A DNA stretch of 58,042 bases from an uncultured Alphaproteobacteria bacterium (GCA_905479265.1 CAJQLX010000026.1:1-58042), one strand, 5' to 3'. Counted from the first letter of the stretch, positions 34,321 through 44,978 are shown. Program-made: numbers and translations. The notes: a model not told the origin generated them from the sequence alone.

Positions 34321-34777
34321 TGCAAGCGCCCCGGCGCGCTGGGCGATGGGCGCGCTGGATATCACCGACGCCTTTGGCCGCGTGGTGCCGATTTCGCTGC
34401 GGTACAATACAGGGTTCATGGACGCGACGGTTCGAGCCAGCGTGCAGGATTGCGTTACGTTCTTTTGGCGGTTTGAGGATGATCCGCTGATGGGCGCGGG
34501 TGGACCATCGCCAGAACTGGAGACGGGGCTAGCGGACATGGAAAGCGCGCTTATTGCCGCCATTCCGGGCGACGGCGGGTCGCTGGTCGCGGTGCGTTTG
34601 GGCAATGGTATGGTTGAGTACGCCTTGGCCTTCTTCTCCGAAGCCGCGCACGAACATTTTGCCGAGCATTTCGAGCCGCCGGAAGCGTTTTTCAACAAAT
34701 TCGCCGCGCAGCAATTTGCCCATGGTCACGAGTTTTGGCCGGAATATTTGCCCAAGGGCTTTGAAGCGGAGGGCTAA
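34310..34777 (+). CDS. Unknown protein encoded between def and fmt
   Basis: The 155-residue acidic, aromatic-rich protein is not one I recognise. It has no signal peptide or membrane helix. Features are FFWRFEDDPLMGAGG, ALDITDAFGRVVPI and an ending with FAHGHEFWPEYLPKG. Its start overlaps def by 11 nt and its stop lies 3 nt before fmt, so it is tightly coupled with the formylation/deformylation genes. The codon pattern resembles its neighbours and the frame is uninterrupted, so it is a real gene. A role in translation is suggested only by position. Confidence 0.75.
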   Translation: MSDDASAPARWAMGALDITDAFGRVVPISLRYNTGFMDATVRASVQDCVTFFWRFEDDPLMGAGGPSPELETGLADMESALIAAIPGDGGSLVAVRLGNGMVEYALAFFSEAAHEHFAEHFEPPEAFFNKFAAQQFAHGHEFWPEYLPKGFEAEG

Positions 34778-34780
34778 CAC

Positions 34781-35692
34781 ATGCGCGTGGTCTTTATGGG
34801 AACGCCAGAGTTCTCTGTGGTCGCCCTGCAGGCGCTGATCGACGCCGGGCACGACATTGCCTGTGTTTACTCCCAGCCGCCACGCCCGGCGAAGCGGGGC
34901 CAGAAAGAGCGGCCATCGCCGGTTCACGCCCATGCTGAGGCCACAGGAATTCCCGTCCGCACCCCGCTGAATTTCAAAGACAGCGCCGAGCGCGATGCTT
35001 TTGCCGCGCTATCGGCTGATGTGGCGGTGGTTGTCGCCTATGGCCTGATCCTGCCGCAAGCCATACTGGACGCGCCGACACACGGTTGCCTGAACATCCA
35101 CGCCAGCTTGCTCCCCCGCTGGCGCGGTGCCGCGCCGATTCACCGCGCAATCGAAGCCGGTGACAGCCAGACCGGGGTTGGCATCATGCAGATGGAGGCA
35201 GGCTTGGATACGGGTCCAGTGCTGCTCGAAGACCGTCTGAGCATTGGGGAGACTGAGACGACAGGCGCGCTGCATGATCGCTTGGCGCTGATGGGCGGCG
35301 GTCTGATTGTTCAAGCGCTGGAGCAGCTTGGCGACTTGGCGCCTGTGCCGCAGAACCCCGCTCTGGCGACCTATGCCCACAAGATCGACAAGGCCGAAAC
35401 CCGCATCCGCTGGTCGGAAAGCGCGGACACAGTGAAGCAAAAGATCAACGCCTTTTCCCCCTTTCCCGGCGCGTGGTTCGAGGTCTCGGGCGAACGGGTC
35501 AAAGTCCTGCGTGCGGGGCTCTCGCCAGAAACGGGCGCGTGTGCCGGTGAAGTGCTCCACGGCCTGACCATCGCTTGCGGTGACGGCGCGGCGGTACAGC
35601 TGCTGGACGTTCAGCGCGCGGGCAAGAAAGCGGGTTCCGCCGAAGACTTCCTGCGTGGCCATCCGATTGCTGCTGGAACGGTGCTCGACTGA
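34781..35692 (+). CDS. fmt: Methionyl-tRNA formyltransferase
   Basis: The 303-residue enzyme formylates initiator methionyl-tRNA. It shows [16 protein letters not shown] at the start, the formyl-folate site with N[14 protein letters not shown] (catalytic Asn, His), D-T-G-P in LDTGPVLLE and a C-terminal OB-like tRNA-binding domain ([12 protein letters not shown] onward). It follows the unknown gene by 3 nt and overlaps the truA start by 1 nt. Confidence 0.97.
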   Translation: MRVVFMGTPEFSVVALQALIDAGHDIACVYSQPPRPAKRGQKERPSPVHAHAEATGIPVRTPLNFKDSAERDAFAALSADVAVVVAYGLILPQAILDAPTHGCLNIHASLLPRWRGAAPIHRAIEAGDSQTGVGIMQMEAGLDTGPVLLEDRLSIGETETTGALHDRLALMGGGLIVQALEQLGDLAPVPQNPALATYAHKIDKAETRIRWSESADTVKQKINAFSPFPGAWFEVSGERVKVLRAGLSPETGACAGEVLHGLTIACGDGAAVQLLDVQRAGKKAGSAEDFLRGHPIAAGTVLD

Positions 35693-36462
35693 TGCCGCGC
35701 TTTGCCATCAAAATCGAATACGACGGCACGCCCTTTATGGGGTGGCAATATCAGGAACATGGACCATCGGCTCAAGCTGTTGTCATGCAAGCGTTCAAGG
35801 CTTTCACCGGTCAAGATCTGAAGATTTACGCCAGTGGCCGCACGGATGCCGGGGTGCACGCCTTGGGGCAAGTGATCCACGTCGATATCGACAGCGATCG
35901 CTTTGACGCCAATCGGGTGCGAGAAGCCCTCAATGGGTGCCTGCGACCCCACCCGGTTGCCGCCTTGGATGTGATCGAGGTGGACGAAGATTTTCACGCC
36001 CGGTTTTCTTGCACGGGCCGCGCCTATCGCTACGTCATCATCAACCGCCGCCCCGGGCTAACGCTGGACCGCGAGCGGGCGTGGCTGGTCAAATCGCGCT
36101 TAGACGCTGACGCCATGAACCAAGCCGCTCAAGCGCTGGTCGGACATCACGATTTCACGTCTTTCCGTGCAATTTTGTGTCAGGCGAAGTCACCCATCAA
36201 GACACTAGATTCCCTGCGCGTCTGGCGCACGGGCGAGCGCGTGATTGTCGAAACCGCGGCCCGGTCCTTCCTGCACAACCAAGTCCGCAACATGGTGGGT
36301 ACGTTGGTGGAAGTCGGCGCAGGCCGGCAGTCGGTGGGGTGGGTGAAGGACGTGCTGGAGGCGAAAAACCGACAAGTCAGCGGCCCCAAAGCCCCGGCGT
36401 GCGGTCTTTATTTCTTACGGGCCAATTATCCCGAAAAGTACCGCTGGAGCAGCGACGCATAG
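35692..36462 (+). CDS. truA: tRNA pseudouridine(38-40) synthase
   Basis: The 256-residue enzyme modifies the anticodon arm of tRNA. The catalytic aspartate lies in ASGRTDAGVHALGQV, preceded by the EYDGTPFMGWQ motif, and the second half shows ARFSCTGRAYRYVI and ARSFLHNQVRNMVGTLVEVG. It ends the def operon. Its last 37 nt overlap the end of dapE on the opposite strand, an unusually long convergent overlap that leaves no room for a separate terminator. Confidence 0.96.
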   Translation: MPRFAIKIEYDGTPFMGWQYQEHGPSAQAVVMQAFKAFTGQDLKIYASGRTDAGVHALGQVIHVDIDSDRFDANRVREALNGCLRPHPVAALDVIEVDEDFHARFSCTGRAYRYVIINRRPGLTLDRERAWLVKSRLDADAMNQAAQALVGHHDFTSFRAILCQAKSPIKTLDSLRVWRTGERVIVETAARSFLHNQVRNMVGTLVEVGAGRQSVGWVKDVLEAKNRQVSGPKAPACGLYFLRANYPEKYRWSSDA

Positions 36463-37568
36463 ATGGCGCTGAGCGCTTCGAGGTCGGCCACATCAACGCG
36501 TTCATCGACCTTGTGCATGGTCTGTCCCACCAGACCAAATTCCGCCACAGGGCAAATATCTTTGATAAAGCGCGCGTCCGACGTGCCACCAGCGGTCGAG
36601 TATTCTGGCCGGCGGCCTGTGTGTTCTTCAACCACGTCCGCGATCAACGCGCCAAAGGCTTCAGGGGGGTAGATGAAGCTCTCGCCTGAAATGCGATAGC
36701 GGTAGGAGACGTTCGCCCGGTGCGGCTCGACGGCGGCGTCGATCCAAGCTTTCAGGCTGTCGCTGCTGTGCTCGTCGTTAAAGCGGATGTTGACCGATGC
36801 GGTGGCTTTGGCCGGGATCAGGTTATCGGCGCTGTTACCCACGTCAAAGGTCACGACTTGCGCCGAAGACGCCTGAAAGTGCTCGGTCCCGTGATCCAAA
36901 GGCTCAGCGGTGAGCGCCGTCAATACAGCGAGCAGGGGATGCACGGGGTTATCTGCCAAATGCGGATAGGCCACATGGCCTTGTGTGCCGGTGCTTTCGA
37001 AGTACGCCGTGACGGACCCGCGACGGCCAATCTTGATGGAATCGCCGAGCGCATTGGGGTTGGTGGGTTCGCCAACGATGCAGACGTCGGGCCGCTCACC
37101 GGCTTGCGCCATCCAATCCAGCAAAGCGCGGGTGCCGTCTGTGGCTGGCCCTTCTTCATCGCCGGTGATGATCAGTGAAATGGCATCGCCCTCGGCGCGC
37201 TGAGACAGCATTGCCTCGACCGCGCCCATGAAGCACGCCACGCCGGATTTCATATCAACCGCGCCGCGTCCATACAGCACGCCATCGACGATTTCAGCGC
37301 CAAAGGGTGGATGCGTCCACGCCGCTTCATCGCCCACGGGGACCACGTCTGTGTGGCCAGCAAAGGCAAAATGTCGGCCATTGGTGGCGCCCCGGTTGCC
37401 GAACTTGATGAACAGGTTCGGCGTGCCGTGGCGGTCCACGCGCTCGGACCATCCGCCCAGCCGCTCAGCCCATGCCGCCATGTACTCCAGCGCGCCACCT
37501 TCAATGGGGGTGACGGACGGGCATTGGATCAGCGCGCGGGCGTGGGTCAGGGCGGGGCTATCGGTCAT
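36426..37568 (-). CDS. dapE: Succinyl-diaminopimelate desuccinylase
   Basis: The 380-residue M20 metallopeptidase-family enzyme hydrolyses N-succinyl-LL-diaminopimelate in lysine and peptidoglycan synthesis. Motifs: FAFAGHTDVVPVGDE (metal His and Asp), GRGAVDMKSGVACF, ITGDEEGPATDGT (catalytic Glu-Glu) and the dimerisation insert RRGSVTAYFESTGTQGHVAYP. It lies 8 nt downstream of dapD, and the two are cotranscribed. Confidence 0.96.
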   Translation of the reverse strand: MTDSPALTHARALIQCPSVTPIEGGALEYMAAWAERLGGWSERVDRHGTPNLFIKFGNRGATNGRHFAFAGHTDVVPVGDEAAWTHPPFGAEIVDGVLYGRGAVDMKSGVACFMGAVEAMLSQRAEGDAISLIITGDEEGPATDGTRALLDWMAQAGERPDVCIVGEPTNPNALGDSIKIGRRGSVTAYFESTGTQGHVAYPHLADNPVHPLLAVLTALTAEPLDHGTEHFQASSAQVVTFDVGNSADNLIPAKATASVNIRFNDEHSSDSLKAWIDAAVEPHRANVSYRYRISGESFIYPPEAFGALIADVVEEHTGRRPEYSTAGGTSDARFIKDICPVAEFGLVGQTMHKVDERVDVADLEALSAIYASLLQRYFSG

Positions 37569-37576
37569 GGCTTCAC

Positions 37577-38410
37577 TCAGTCTCGCAGCAGTTCGTTGAT
37601 GCCGGTCTTGGAGCGTGTTTGCGCGTCCACCCGCTTTACGATCACTGCGCAGTAAAGCGATGGACCATCGCCGGTTTTCGACGGCAGCGCGCCGGGAACG
37701 ACCACCGAGTAAGACGGCACGCGACCCATAAAGATTTCCCCGGTTGCCCGGTCTACGATTTTGGTCGAAGCGCCAATGTAAACGCCCATCGACAACACGG
37801 CGCCTTCTTCGACAACAACCCCTTCGGCAACTTCAGAGCGTGCGCCGATGAAGCAGTTGTCTTCGATGATCACGGGGCCAGCCTGCAACGGCTCCAAAAC
37901 GCCGCCAATGCCTGCGCCGCCCGAGATGTGGCAGTTCTTGCCGATTTGCGCACACGATCCAACAGTCGCCCACGTATCCACCATCGTCCCTTCATCGACA
38001 TAAGCGCCGAGATTGACGAAAGACGGCATCAGCACCACGCCTTTGGCGATGTGCGCCGAGCGGCGGACAACCGCGCCGGGAACCGCACGAAAGCCAGCCG
38101 CAGCAAACTGCTCCGGGCCCCAGTCGCCAAACTTGAGCGCGACCTTGTCCCAACCCGGTGCACCGCCACAGGCGTGGTCCATAACTTCCATGTCGTTGAG
38201 TCGGAAGCCCAGCAGGACGGCTTTCTTGGCCCACTGGTTCACGGTCCATTGGCCCACCGCCTGTTTCTCCGCAACCCGCAGAGCGCCGCTGTCCAGCGCG
38301 TCGAGGGTCGCGTTCACGGCGTCGCGCACATCACCTTGGGTGGATGAATTGATGGTGTCGCGGTCGTCGAAGGCAGCTTCGATCAGTGTTTCGAGGCGGG
38401 CGAGGTCCAT
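37577..38410 (-). CDS. dapD: Tetrahydrodipicolinate N-succinyltransferase
   Basis: The 277-residue enzyme starts the succinylase branch of the diaminopimelate pathway. After a helical N-terminal domain it has the left-handed beta helix of hexapeptide repeats (about 120-235), with [32 protein letters not shown] and [16 protein letters not shown], all diagnostic. It forms the central gene of a HAD phosphatase-dapD-dapE operon read leftward. Functionally it supplies the substrate of DapE after transamination. Confidence 0.97.
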   Translation of the reverse strand: MDLARLETLIEAAFDDRDTINSSTQGDVRDAVNATLDALDSGALRVAEKQAVGQWTVNQWAKKAVLLGFRLNDMEVMDHACGGAPGWDKVALKFGDWGPEQFAAAGFRAVPGAVVRRSAHIAKGVVLMPSFVNLGAYVDEGTMVDTWATVGSCAQIGKNCHISGGAGIGGVLEPLQAGPVIIEDNCFIGARSEVAEGVVVEEGAVLSMGVYIGASTKIVDRATGEIFMGRVPSYSVVVPGALPSKTGDGPSLYCAVIVKRVDAQTRSKTGINELLRD

Positions 38411-38440
38411 GACGTACTCCTGTCGTCAGTGAGGGGTGGA

Positions 38441-39118
38441 TTAGGAGAAACTCTCAAGCACGGTGTCGTTCAGAAATGCGGTCAGGTCCAATACAGAATG
38501 GTCAATGAAGCCATCCCCATCCTCAAGACCCATGTTCCCCCACGCCGTATCAGTGACAAGGTGCGCGGTTTTCATGCCCAGTTCCTTTGCGGTGCGCAGG
38601 TTCTTTGGGCTGTCCTCGAAGAAAATGGAGGTCTTGGGGTCAACGCCGTGTTCGCTGAAAAAAGTCTCAAACGCGATGGGGCGTGGTTTCGGCTTGAAGG
38701 CGATGGTGCGAATGTCGGCGATGGCTTCGAAATCCGAATGCGCAAAGCCCAGTTGGTCCAAGCACGCTTCGGCGTGTTCCTTGAAGCCATTGGTGAAGAT
38801 CAGCACGCGACCGGGCAGCTTGCGAACGGCCTCAACCAATGCGGGGCTATGCGGGATGCGGCCATAGTCCACCTGCATCAGGAATTCGGCGTACTCGTCA
38901 ACATTGATCCCTCGCTCCGCCACAAGGCCCGAAAGCGTCGTGCCGTATTCAAGGAACAGGCGGCGCTGTTCCTTCTTTGCTTCGGCGAGGGGAATGTCGA
39001 AGCGGTCGGCAACGTACAAGCCCATCCGCTCGGCGATTTGTGGAAAGAAATTCGAGCTGGCGGGATACAGCGTATCGTCCAGGTCAAAAACCCAAGTATC
39101 GATGGTGGAAAATGGCAT
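38441..39118 (-). CDS. HAD-family phosphatase, pyrimidine 5'-nucleotidase type
   Basis: The 225-residue cytosolic phosphatase carries the four HAD motifs: VFDLDDTLYP (nucleophile Asp), IFTNGFKEH (Thr), a lysine in AFKPKPRPIAF and IFFEDSPKNL (acidic pair). The YP after the first motif and the overall pattern match the yeast Sdt1/Phm8-like group common in Alphaproteobacteria. The start at 39118 (MPFSTIDTW) fits the family; the frame is open for 34 more codons upstream, but these residues look non-coding. It precedes dapD by 30 nt. Confidence 0.88.
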   Translation of the reverse strand: MPFSTIDTWVFDLDDTLYPASSNFFPQIAERMGLYVADRFDIPLAEAKKEQRRLFLEYGTTLSGLVAERGINVDEYAEFLMQVDYGRIPHSPALVEAVRKLPGRVLIFTNGFKEHAEACLDQLGFAHSDFEAIADIRTIAFKPKPRPIAFETFFSEHGVDPKTSIFFEDSPKNLRTAKELGMKTAHLVTDTAWGNMGLEDGDGFIDHSVLDLTAFLNDTVLESFS

Positions 39119-39277
39119 GGGGACGGTCTCTTGTTCTGTGCAGACCTTGGATGGACGTTTCGCCTTAATTTGCCAAGCCCGAGGTTGAGGAAAAATAAAT
39201 TCTGAATCTGCGATTTTCATTCGCTCGAATCGGCTAAATGCTTTAAATTATGCGACTATTAGGCATAGGAGACGGTT

Positions 39278-42200
39278 TTGACGGACTCGCGATTGGACAG
39301 TTCGCTCGGTTTTTGGAGCGGGTGGCGGCGATATGCGCTGGCACTTGGGGCACTTATCTTCCTGTTTGCTCTGCTATTCTGGGCATTTGCAGAATTAAAC
39401 CGTCACAACAAAGACATCCAGACGGGTGGCAATAACTCTCCATTTTGGCGAATCGGTGAAGTTGAAACGGCGCTCTTGCGATACATCAACGCCATGGACC
39501 TCTATCGTTCGTTGGATCCGGAAAGTTCTCCGGTCGCGGTTGTCGATACTTACGAAGTTCTCCTTACCCGCGTTTCTTTGTTCCAAAATCCTGAAAACAT
39601 GCGGGCCGTCTCCGAAATCGACGGCGCTGCCACGTCGCTCAATGCGCTCTATGGTGAATTGATCAACCTGCAGCCGCAGATGGAGCTTTTGGCTGAAAAC
39701 GGATTGACCGGGGGGCAGGTCAAGGCTGTTCGAGAGTCCATGAACGGATTTGCGTGGGAGTTCAGCGGCTATCCGCGTGAGGCGATGCAGGTTCAGGAGC
39801 GCTTGATCAGTGATGTGCAGCGCAAGGTTCGCAACACGTACAATCTGCTTGCCCTGATCTTTCTGTTTATCGTCGCCACGGGCGGCATTATCGCCTTTTT
39901 CGTATTCCGCGAGCGAAGTCTCGCGATTGAGACCCAGAACTATCTCGCCACTGCGATCGAGACCATGCCGGATGCCTTCGCGCTCTATGACGGCGACGAC
40001 CGGTTGGTGTTGTCGAACCAGCGGTTTCGTCAGAACCACGGGATGACGCTGGATGAAGCGCAGAGCGGTCCGGCATTCGCCGCGCTGCTGAAACGCGACC
40101 TGAGCGCCCACCGGTTTCCGGCGGCAGAACGCGATGCGCAAGGATGGCTCAACAAGCGCGTCGCGCGCCACAACAACCCGTCCGCACCGTTCGAAGAGCC
40201 GTTCATGCAGGATCGCTGGTTGCAGATTGCCGAGCGGAGAACCCGTCGGGGTGAGGTGGTTTCGATTGCCACGGACATCACGCAACTCAAGCGCCGGGAA
40301 TTGGAGCTGGAGGAATCCTCGCTGCGCTTCCGGCAGCTGGCTGAAGCCTCCTTTGACGGGATCGTGGTTGTCGAAGATCGCCGCATCAGCCGCTTCAACG
40401 ACCATCTGAATGAAATCTTCGGCTGGGATCCCGCTGAGTTACAGGGCGAACCCATCGATATTCTGTTCGCGCCGGGGACGGAAGAGGCGTGGAACGAGGC
40501 CTTGGGCCGCGAAGCCCTGCGTGCGCGGGAAACGCTGGCGCAGCACAAAGATGGGCACGTTTTCAACGTCGAACTCTCCTCTCGTGCCATTGATCACGGC
40601 GAAGAACGCTCAGAAACGGTGTTCTCGATCCGGGATATTTCTGAGCGGAAGCAGGCTGAATCCGAAATGCGTGCAGCCAAGGATGCGGCCGAAGCGGGGT
40701 CACGGGCAAAGTCTGATTTCTTGGCGATGATGAGCCACGAGATCAGAACGCCAATGAACGCCATTATGGGCATGACCACCATGCTCATGAATTCGGATTT
40801 GGACCCCCAGCAAGCCGCCTACGCGAACACCGCCCAAGAGTCGGCGGAGGGTCTGCTGGTCATCCTGAATGATCTGCTCGACCTCTCCAAGCTCGAAGCG
40901 GGCAAGTTGAACTTCGAGGAGGCGAATTTCGATTTGCCGGAATTGGCCATGGGGGTCATGGAACTGCTTTCGCCCCATGCCGACGAAAAGGGTCTGTCGG
41001 TCCACGGCGACTGGCACGATCTCAGCCACCCCCGAGTCAAGGGCGATCCGACGCGGGTGCGTCAGCTGCTGCTCAACCTGCTTGGCAACGCGATCAAATT
41101 CACCGAGGAAGGGAACGTCACCCTTCGGATCACGCAGGAAAAGCCAACCACTGAAGACCGCATTGCGACCTTCGTTGAAGTGATCGATACCGGTATTGGT
41201 ATCACGCGCGACCAGCAATCGCGGCTGTTTGAACCGTTCAATCAGGCCGATGCAACGGTCAGTCGTCGCTTTGGCGGCACGGGCCTTGGTTTGGCGATCT
41301 GCCGTCGTTTGGTTGATGCCATGGGCGGTGAAATTGGGGTGGCTTCGGAGCAGGGGAAGGGCGCGACGTTCTGGTTCCGGCTCGAATTCGATGCGGCGAC
41401 GGGCGAGGCGATTACGCTGGTCGAAGATGGCGAGCACGATCATCTCAAGTCCTCAGCGCGGTCCACGACCCATGTCCGCCTAACCCAGAACAAGAAACCA
41501 GCGACCGCTGACGATGGCGATCTACGCCGGGTGCTGCTGGTCGAAGACAGCCCAACAAACCGCGCTGTTGTCGAAGCGTTTTTGGAAGGGTTGCCGATCG
41601 ATCTGGAAATGGCCGAAAATGGCAAGGAAGGGTTGGAAAAGGCGGCAGAGACGGTTTACGACCTTGTGCTCATGGATATGGCCATGCCGGTCATGGACGG
41701 CCTGACGGCGTCCCGAGAAATCCGGAAATTGCCGGGCCTGAACGGAAAGTCTCCGATTGTGGCGCTGACCGCTAATGCGATGGCGAGCGACCGACAGCGG
41801 TGCTTGTCGGCGGGGATGAACGATTATCTCGCCAAGCCGCTCAAGCTGGATTCCTTGGTGGGCATGGTCAGCACGTGGCTGGCGTTGGATGACACAGACC
41901 CGACGACGACAGCCCAAGGCGGCAGCCAAGACATCGTGCTCAAGCCTATTAAGCCAAAGAAAGCAGCAAAAAAACCCATCGCTGAATTCGGAGATTGGGA
42001 TGCGGTTGAAGCGACCGCAAGCCAAGCACTCGACGCGGGGGAAAGCGCCGGGGACAGCAACAGCCACACCAACAACGACGGTTCGGCGGATCAGGCGCAG
42101 GACGAAAGCAGCCCCATGGAGGCTGGAACCCCGTCGGAAGACGACGGCTATGATCTGGAAATCCGGGCGCGGGCCGAACGCGCCATCGCAGCAAGCGGTA

Positions 42201-42616
42201 CGCATGTCACGTCAGGCGACGGCACGGGCGCGCCGGAATCCGCTGCAGAAATGTTGCTGGATGATGCCGTGTTGGAGCAGATGCGAGAAGACACCGGCGA
42301 TGATATTGTTCGCATGCTGGTGACGGCCTTCCTTGAGGAACTCGATGGGCGTTTGCCCAAAGTCGTTGAGCTTTGCGAGACAGAAAACTGGACGGAGTTG
42401 CGTCACGAGGCTCATACGATCAAAGGCTCTGCGGCAACGTTTGGCGCAGCAGCGCTGTCTAGAGCCGCAAAAAGGATCGAGGTTGCTTGCGATGAAGGTG
42501 CGTCAAAAGCGGCAAAACAGGATGTCGACGATTTTCCTGCTTTGGCACAAAAAACGCGGGATTCGTTGATTAAGACCTTGAAATTACAGCTCCCAAGCAA
42601 GAAAGAAGCTGCCTGA
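39278..42616 (+). CDS. Hybrid sensor histidine kinase with PAS, receiver and HPt domains
   Basis: The 1112-residue inner-membrane protein has helix 1 (about 15-40), a periplasmic segment of about 150 residues, helix 2 ([19 protein letters not shown]), two PAS domains (about 220-460) and HisKA with phospho-acceptor H487 (MSHEIRTP). The ATPase domain follows with [13 protein letters not shown] and [11 protein letters not shown], then a receiver with phospho-acceptor D800 ([12 protein letters not shown]). A 120-residue acidic linker leads to an HPt domain with H1046 ([13 protein letters not shown]). This is the BarA/ArcB relay layout. Translation appears to start at TTG 39278 behind TAGGAGAC. 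No response-regulator gene is adjacent. Confidence 0.92.
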   Translation: MTDSRLDSSLGFWSGWRRYALALGALIFLFALLFWAFAELNRHNKDIQTGGNNSPFWRIGEVETALLRYINAMDLYRSLDPESSPVAVVDTYEVLLTRVSLFQNPENMRAVSEIDGAATSLNALYGELINLQPQMELLAENGLTGGQVKAVRESMNGFAWEFSGYPREAMQVQERLISDVQRKVRNTYNLLALIFLFIVATGGIIAFFVFRERSLAIETQNYLATAIETMPDAFALYDGDDRLVLSNQRFRQNHGMTLDEAQSGPAFAALLKRDLSAHRFPAAERDAQGWLNKRVARHNNPSAPFEEPFMQDRWLQIAERRTRRGEVVSIATDITQLKRRELELEESSLRFRQLAEASFDGIVVVEDRRISRFNDHLNEIFGWDPAELQGEPIDILFAPGTEEAWNEALGREALRARETLAQHKDGHVFNVELSSRAIDHGEERSETVFSIRDISERKQAESEMRAAKDAAEAGSRAKSDFLAMMSHEIRTPMNAIMGMTTMLMNSDLDPQQAAYANTAQESAEGLLVILNDLLDLSKLEAGKLNFEEANFDLPELAMGVMELLSPHADEKGLSVHGDWHDLSHPRVKGDPTRVRQLLLNLLGNAIKFTEEGNVTLRITQEKPTTEDRIATFVEVIDTGIGITRDQQSRLFEPFNQADATVSRRFGGTGLGLAICRRLVDAMGGEIGVASEQGKGATFWFRLEFDAATGEAITLVEDGEHDHLKSSARSTTHVRLTQNKKPATADDGDLRRVLLVEDSPTNRAVVEAFLEGLPIDLEMAENGKEGLEKAAETVYDLVLMDMAMPVMDGLTASREIRKLPGLNGKSPIVALTANAMASDRQRCLSAGMNDYLAKPLKLDSLVGMVSTWLALDDTDPTTTAQGGSQDIVLKPIKPKKAAKKPIAEFGDWDAVEATASQALDAGESAGDSNSHTNNDGSADQAQDESSPMEAGTPSEDDGYDLEIRARAERAIAASGTHVTSGDGTGAPESAAEMLLDDAVLEQMREDTGDDIVRMLVTAFLEELDGRLPKVVELCETENWTELRHEAHTIKGSAATFGAAALSRAAKRIEVACDEGASKAAKQDVDDFPALAQKTRDSLIKTLKLQLPSKKEAA

Positions 42617-42638
42617 TTCAGGTGAAATGGCGGCTTTT

Positions 42639-42675
42639 GGCGTATGATTGACGAAAATCAACGCCTTTACTTCAT
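42639..42675 (+). terminator. Weak terminator-like hairpin after the kinase gene
   Basis: GGCG (42639-42642) plus TTGA (42648-42651) pair with TCAACGCC (42658-42665), with a 5-nt bulge, and a T-rich stretch follows. It is a plausible but imperfect terminator. The rest of the 149-nt gap to folE would hold the folE promoter. Confidence 0.4.
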
Positions 42676-42783
42676 TTTTCTCTATACCAATTCATGGGTG
42701 ATCCCGAGTGAGATCGCGGCAGCTTCTTGTCTGTTTCCTTAGCCGCCGTCAGACCTCCATAAACAATGCAAGGGCCGTTAACG

Positions 42784-43452
42784 ATGGCACCTCATGAAAG
42801 CGCAGCTTTTTACGACCATGACCGTGACTTGGCAGACGACGTGACCGACATCTCTGACAGCGCCAACGTTGTCTCTATCAACAAATCAGCACAGCCATCG
42901 CGCAGTGAAGCGGAAGAAGCGGTTAAGACGCTCATTTCCTACACGGGCGAAGACGCCGACCGCTCAGGCGTGCTTGAAACACCCAAGCGGGTCGTGAAGG
43001 CTTTTGACGAGTGGTTTGGTGGGTATCAGATCGACGTCGATGCTGTGCTGGCCAAGACCTTCGATGAAGTTGATGGCTATCAGGACATGGTCTTGCTCAA
43101 AGACATTCCGTTCCACAGCCACTGTGAGCATCACATGGCACCGATTATCGGCAAGGCGCATGTTGCCTACATGCCGCGCGGGCGTGTGGTTGGCATTTCC
43201 AAGCTGGCTCGCGTCGTTGACGCTTTCGCCCGTCGCTTCCAGATTCAAGAGCGGATGACCGAAGAAGTCGCCAAGGCGATCGAGCGCGTGCTTGAGCCGC
43301 TGGGTGTTGCGGTGGTGATTGAGGCCGAACACCATTGCATGACCACGCGTGGCATTAACACCCACGACACGGTGATGCACACCAAACACCTCTCGGGTGC
43401 CTTCAGAGAGGATTCAGATCTGCGTCGCGAGTTCTTTGACGCGCTGCGTTAA
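42784..43452 (+). CDS. folE: GTP cyclohydrolase I
   Basis: The 222-residue enzyme (if started at 42784; 228 if at 42766) makes dihydroneopterin triphosphate for folate. The zinc ligands are in [18 protein letters not shown] and [11 protein letters not shown], and the core signature [19 protein letters not shown] is complete. An N-terminal extension of about 40 residues (with [13 protein letters not shown]) precedes the catalytic domain. It stands alone, and a strong hairpin follows before trkH. Confidence 0.95.
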   Translation: MAPHESAAFYDHDRDLADDVTDISDSANVVSINKSAQPSRSEAEEAVKTLISYTGEDADRSGVLETPKRVVKAFDEWFGGYQIDVDAVLAKTFDEVDGYQDMVLLKDIPFHSHCEHHMAPIIGKAHVAYMPRGRVVGISKLARVVDAFARRFQIQERMTEEVAKAIERVLEPLGVAVVIEAEHHCMTTRGINTHDTVMHTKHLSGAFREDSDLRREFFDALR

Positions 43453-43483
43453 GGTTGCCCTCGCCTCAAAGCGACTTTAATGT

Positions 43484-43506
43484 CCGGCCCGTGTTAAACG
43501 GGCCGG
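43484..43506 (+). other. Strong hairpin just upstream of trkH, covering its ribosome site
   Basis: A perfect 9-bp, almost all-GC stem, CCGGCCCGT (43484-43492) with ACGGGCCGG (43498-43506), closes a 5-nt loop. No T run follows, so it is a poor intrinsic terminator for folE. Its 3' arm runs into GGGAGC, the only ribosome-site-like sequence before the TTG start of trkH at 43517, so it could limit translation of trkH. Confidence 0.6.
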
Positions 43507-43516
43507 GAGCGCCATC

Positions 43517-44962
43517 TTGGATCTAAGATCCGTCGCCAATATTGTCGGCTACCTGCTCGGCATTCTTGCGCTGGCCATGCTGGTCCCGGCGGCTTACGAG
43601 CTGCTGCTCCAAAGTCCAAACTGGACCTCGTTCGTTATTTCTGCGGCGATTACAGGCTTTGCGGGCATTACGCTGAGCCTGACCACGCGCACGAAAAAGC
43701 CCGTCTTCTCCGTTCGTCATGCCTTTGTTTTCACCACGGTCGCGTGGGCGTCTGTGTGCCTGTTTGGTGCGATGCCCTTTGTCTTTGGTGACTTGGGGCT
43801 GAGTTTGGGTGAGGCGGTGTTTGAAGCCACCTCTGGCATCACCACAACCGGTTCAACCGTGATGACCGGCCTTGATCTGCTCTCGCCGGGGTTTCTGCTG
43901 TGGCGGGCGCTGCTGCAATGGCTGGGCGGGGTTGGTATCGTTGTGACCGCCATGAGCCTGCTGCCTGCGCTGCAAATTGGTGGCATGCAGCTGTTCCGCA
44001 CGGAATCGTTTGAGCAAACCGAAAAGCTGCTGCCGCGGGCTGGCGAGCTGTCGTTGAAAATTATTCAGGTTTACGTCTCGCTGACCCTGCTGGCCGGCTT
44101 GGTTTACGCCCTGCTGGGCATGTCGCCGTTTGATGCTGTTGTCCATGCAATGACGTCAATCGCCACGGGCGGCTTCAGCAACCACGATAGCAGCTTCGCG
44201 CACTTCGAAAGTGCCGCGATTGAGGGTGCGGCCATTGTCTTCATGCTGGCGGGGTCGCTGCCGTTTTTGCTGTATATTCGGCTGTCGCGACGAGAAATGT
44301 CGGCCCTGCGCGGCGATAGTCAGATGTGGACGTTCTTGATGCTGGTCGGCGTGGGCATTGCCCTGCTGACACTGTGGCAGGTGATTTCATCCGTCGCGCC
44401 CTTTCCCGAAGCGCTGCGGCATGCCGCCTTCAACACCACGTCCATCATCACAGGCACAGGCTACGCGAGCGCTGATTACTCCGCTTGGGGCGCTTTCCCC
44501 AACGCCTTGCTGTTGGTTGCGATGTTCATTGGCGGGTGCGCAGGTTCAACGTCCTGCGGCATCAAAGTCTTCCGGTTTCAGGTGCTCTATATCACTTCAG
44601 TGGCGCAAGTCCGTCGCCTCGCGGAGCCGCGCCGGGTGCGTGTGACCTACTACAACCGCAAGCCGCTGACCGATGAAGTCGCAGAGTCGGTGCAGGTGTT
44701 CTTCTTCCTGTTCATTCTGACCTTTGGCGTCTTGGCGGCAGCATTGGGCTTCATGGGGCTGGATATGGTGACGGCGATTTCTTCAGCCGCCACAGCGGTC
44801 GCAAACGTAGGTCCGGGATTGGGTCCGGTGGTCGGGCCATCCTCGACCTTTGCCAGCTTGCCCGAGGCCGCCAAGTGGATGATGGCCGCCGGTATGCTTT
44901 TGGGCAGGTTGGAGCTGTTTTCGGTGCTGGTTCTGCTGGTCCCGAGTTTCTGGCGCGAGTAG
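43517..44962 (+). CDS. trkH: Trk-type potassium uptake channel subunit
   Basis: The 481-residue inner-membrane protein belongs to the TrkH/KtrB superfamily. It has about ten helices and four pore loops with selectivity glycines: ATSGITTTGSTVMTG, TSIATGGFSNHDSS, NTTSIITGTGYASADY and SAATAVANVGPG. The GGVGIVVTAMSLLPALQ and GGCAGSTSCGIKVFRFQ regions are typical. It imports K+ with the soluble regulator TrkA, which is not in this window. The apparent start is TTG at 43517 (MDLRSVANIVGY). Convergent with hslO. Confidence 0.93.
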   Translation: MDLRSVANIVGYLLGILALAMLVPAAYELLLQSPNWTSFVISAAITGFAGITLSLTTRTKKPVFSVRHAFVFTTVAWASVCLFGAMPFVFGDLGLSLGEAVFEATSGITTTGSTVMTGLDLLSPGFLLWRALLQWLGGVGIVVTAMSLLPALQIGGMQLFRTESFEQTEKLLPRAGELSLKIIQVYVSLTLLAGLVYALLGMSPFDAVVHAMTSIATGGFSNHDSSFAHFESAAIEGAAIVFMLAGSLPFLLYIRLSRREMSALRGDSQMWTFLMLVGVGIALLTLWQVISSVAPFPEALRHAAFNTTSIITGTGYASADYSAWGAFPNALLLVAMFIGGCAGSTSCGIKVFRFQVLYITSVAQVRRLAEPRRVRVTYYNRKPLTDEVAESVQVFFFLFILTFGVLAAALGFMGLDMVTAISSAATAVANVGPGLGPVVGPSSTFASLPEAAKWMMAAGMLLGRLELFSVLVLLVPSFWRE

Positions 44963-44978
44963 CGCGGCGCGCCAAAGG

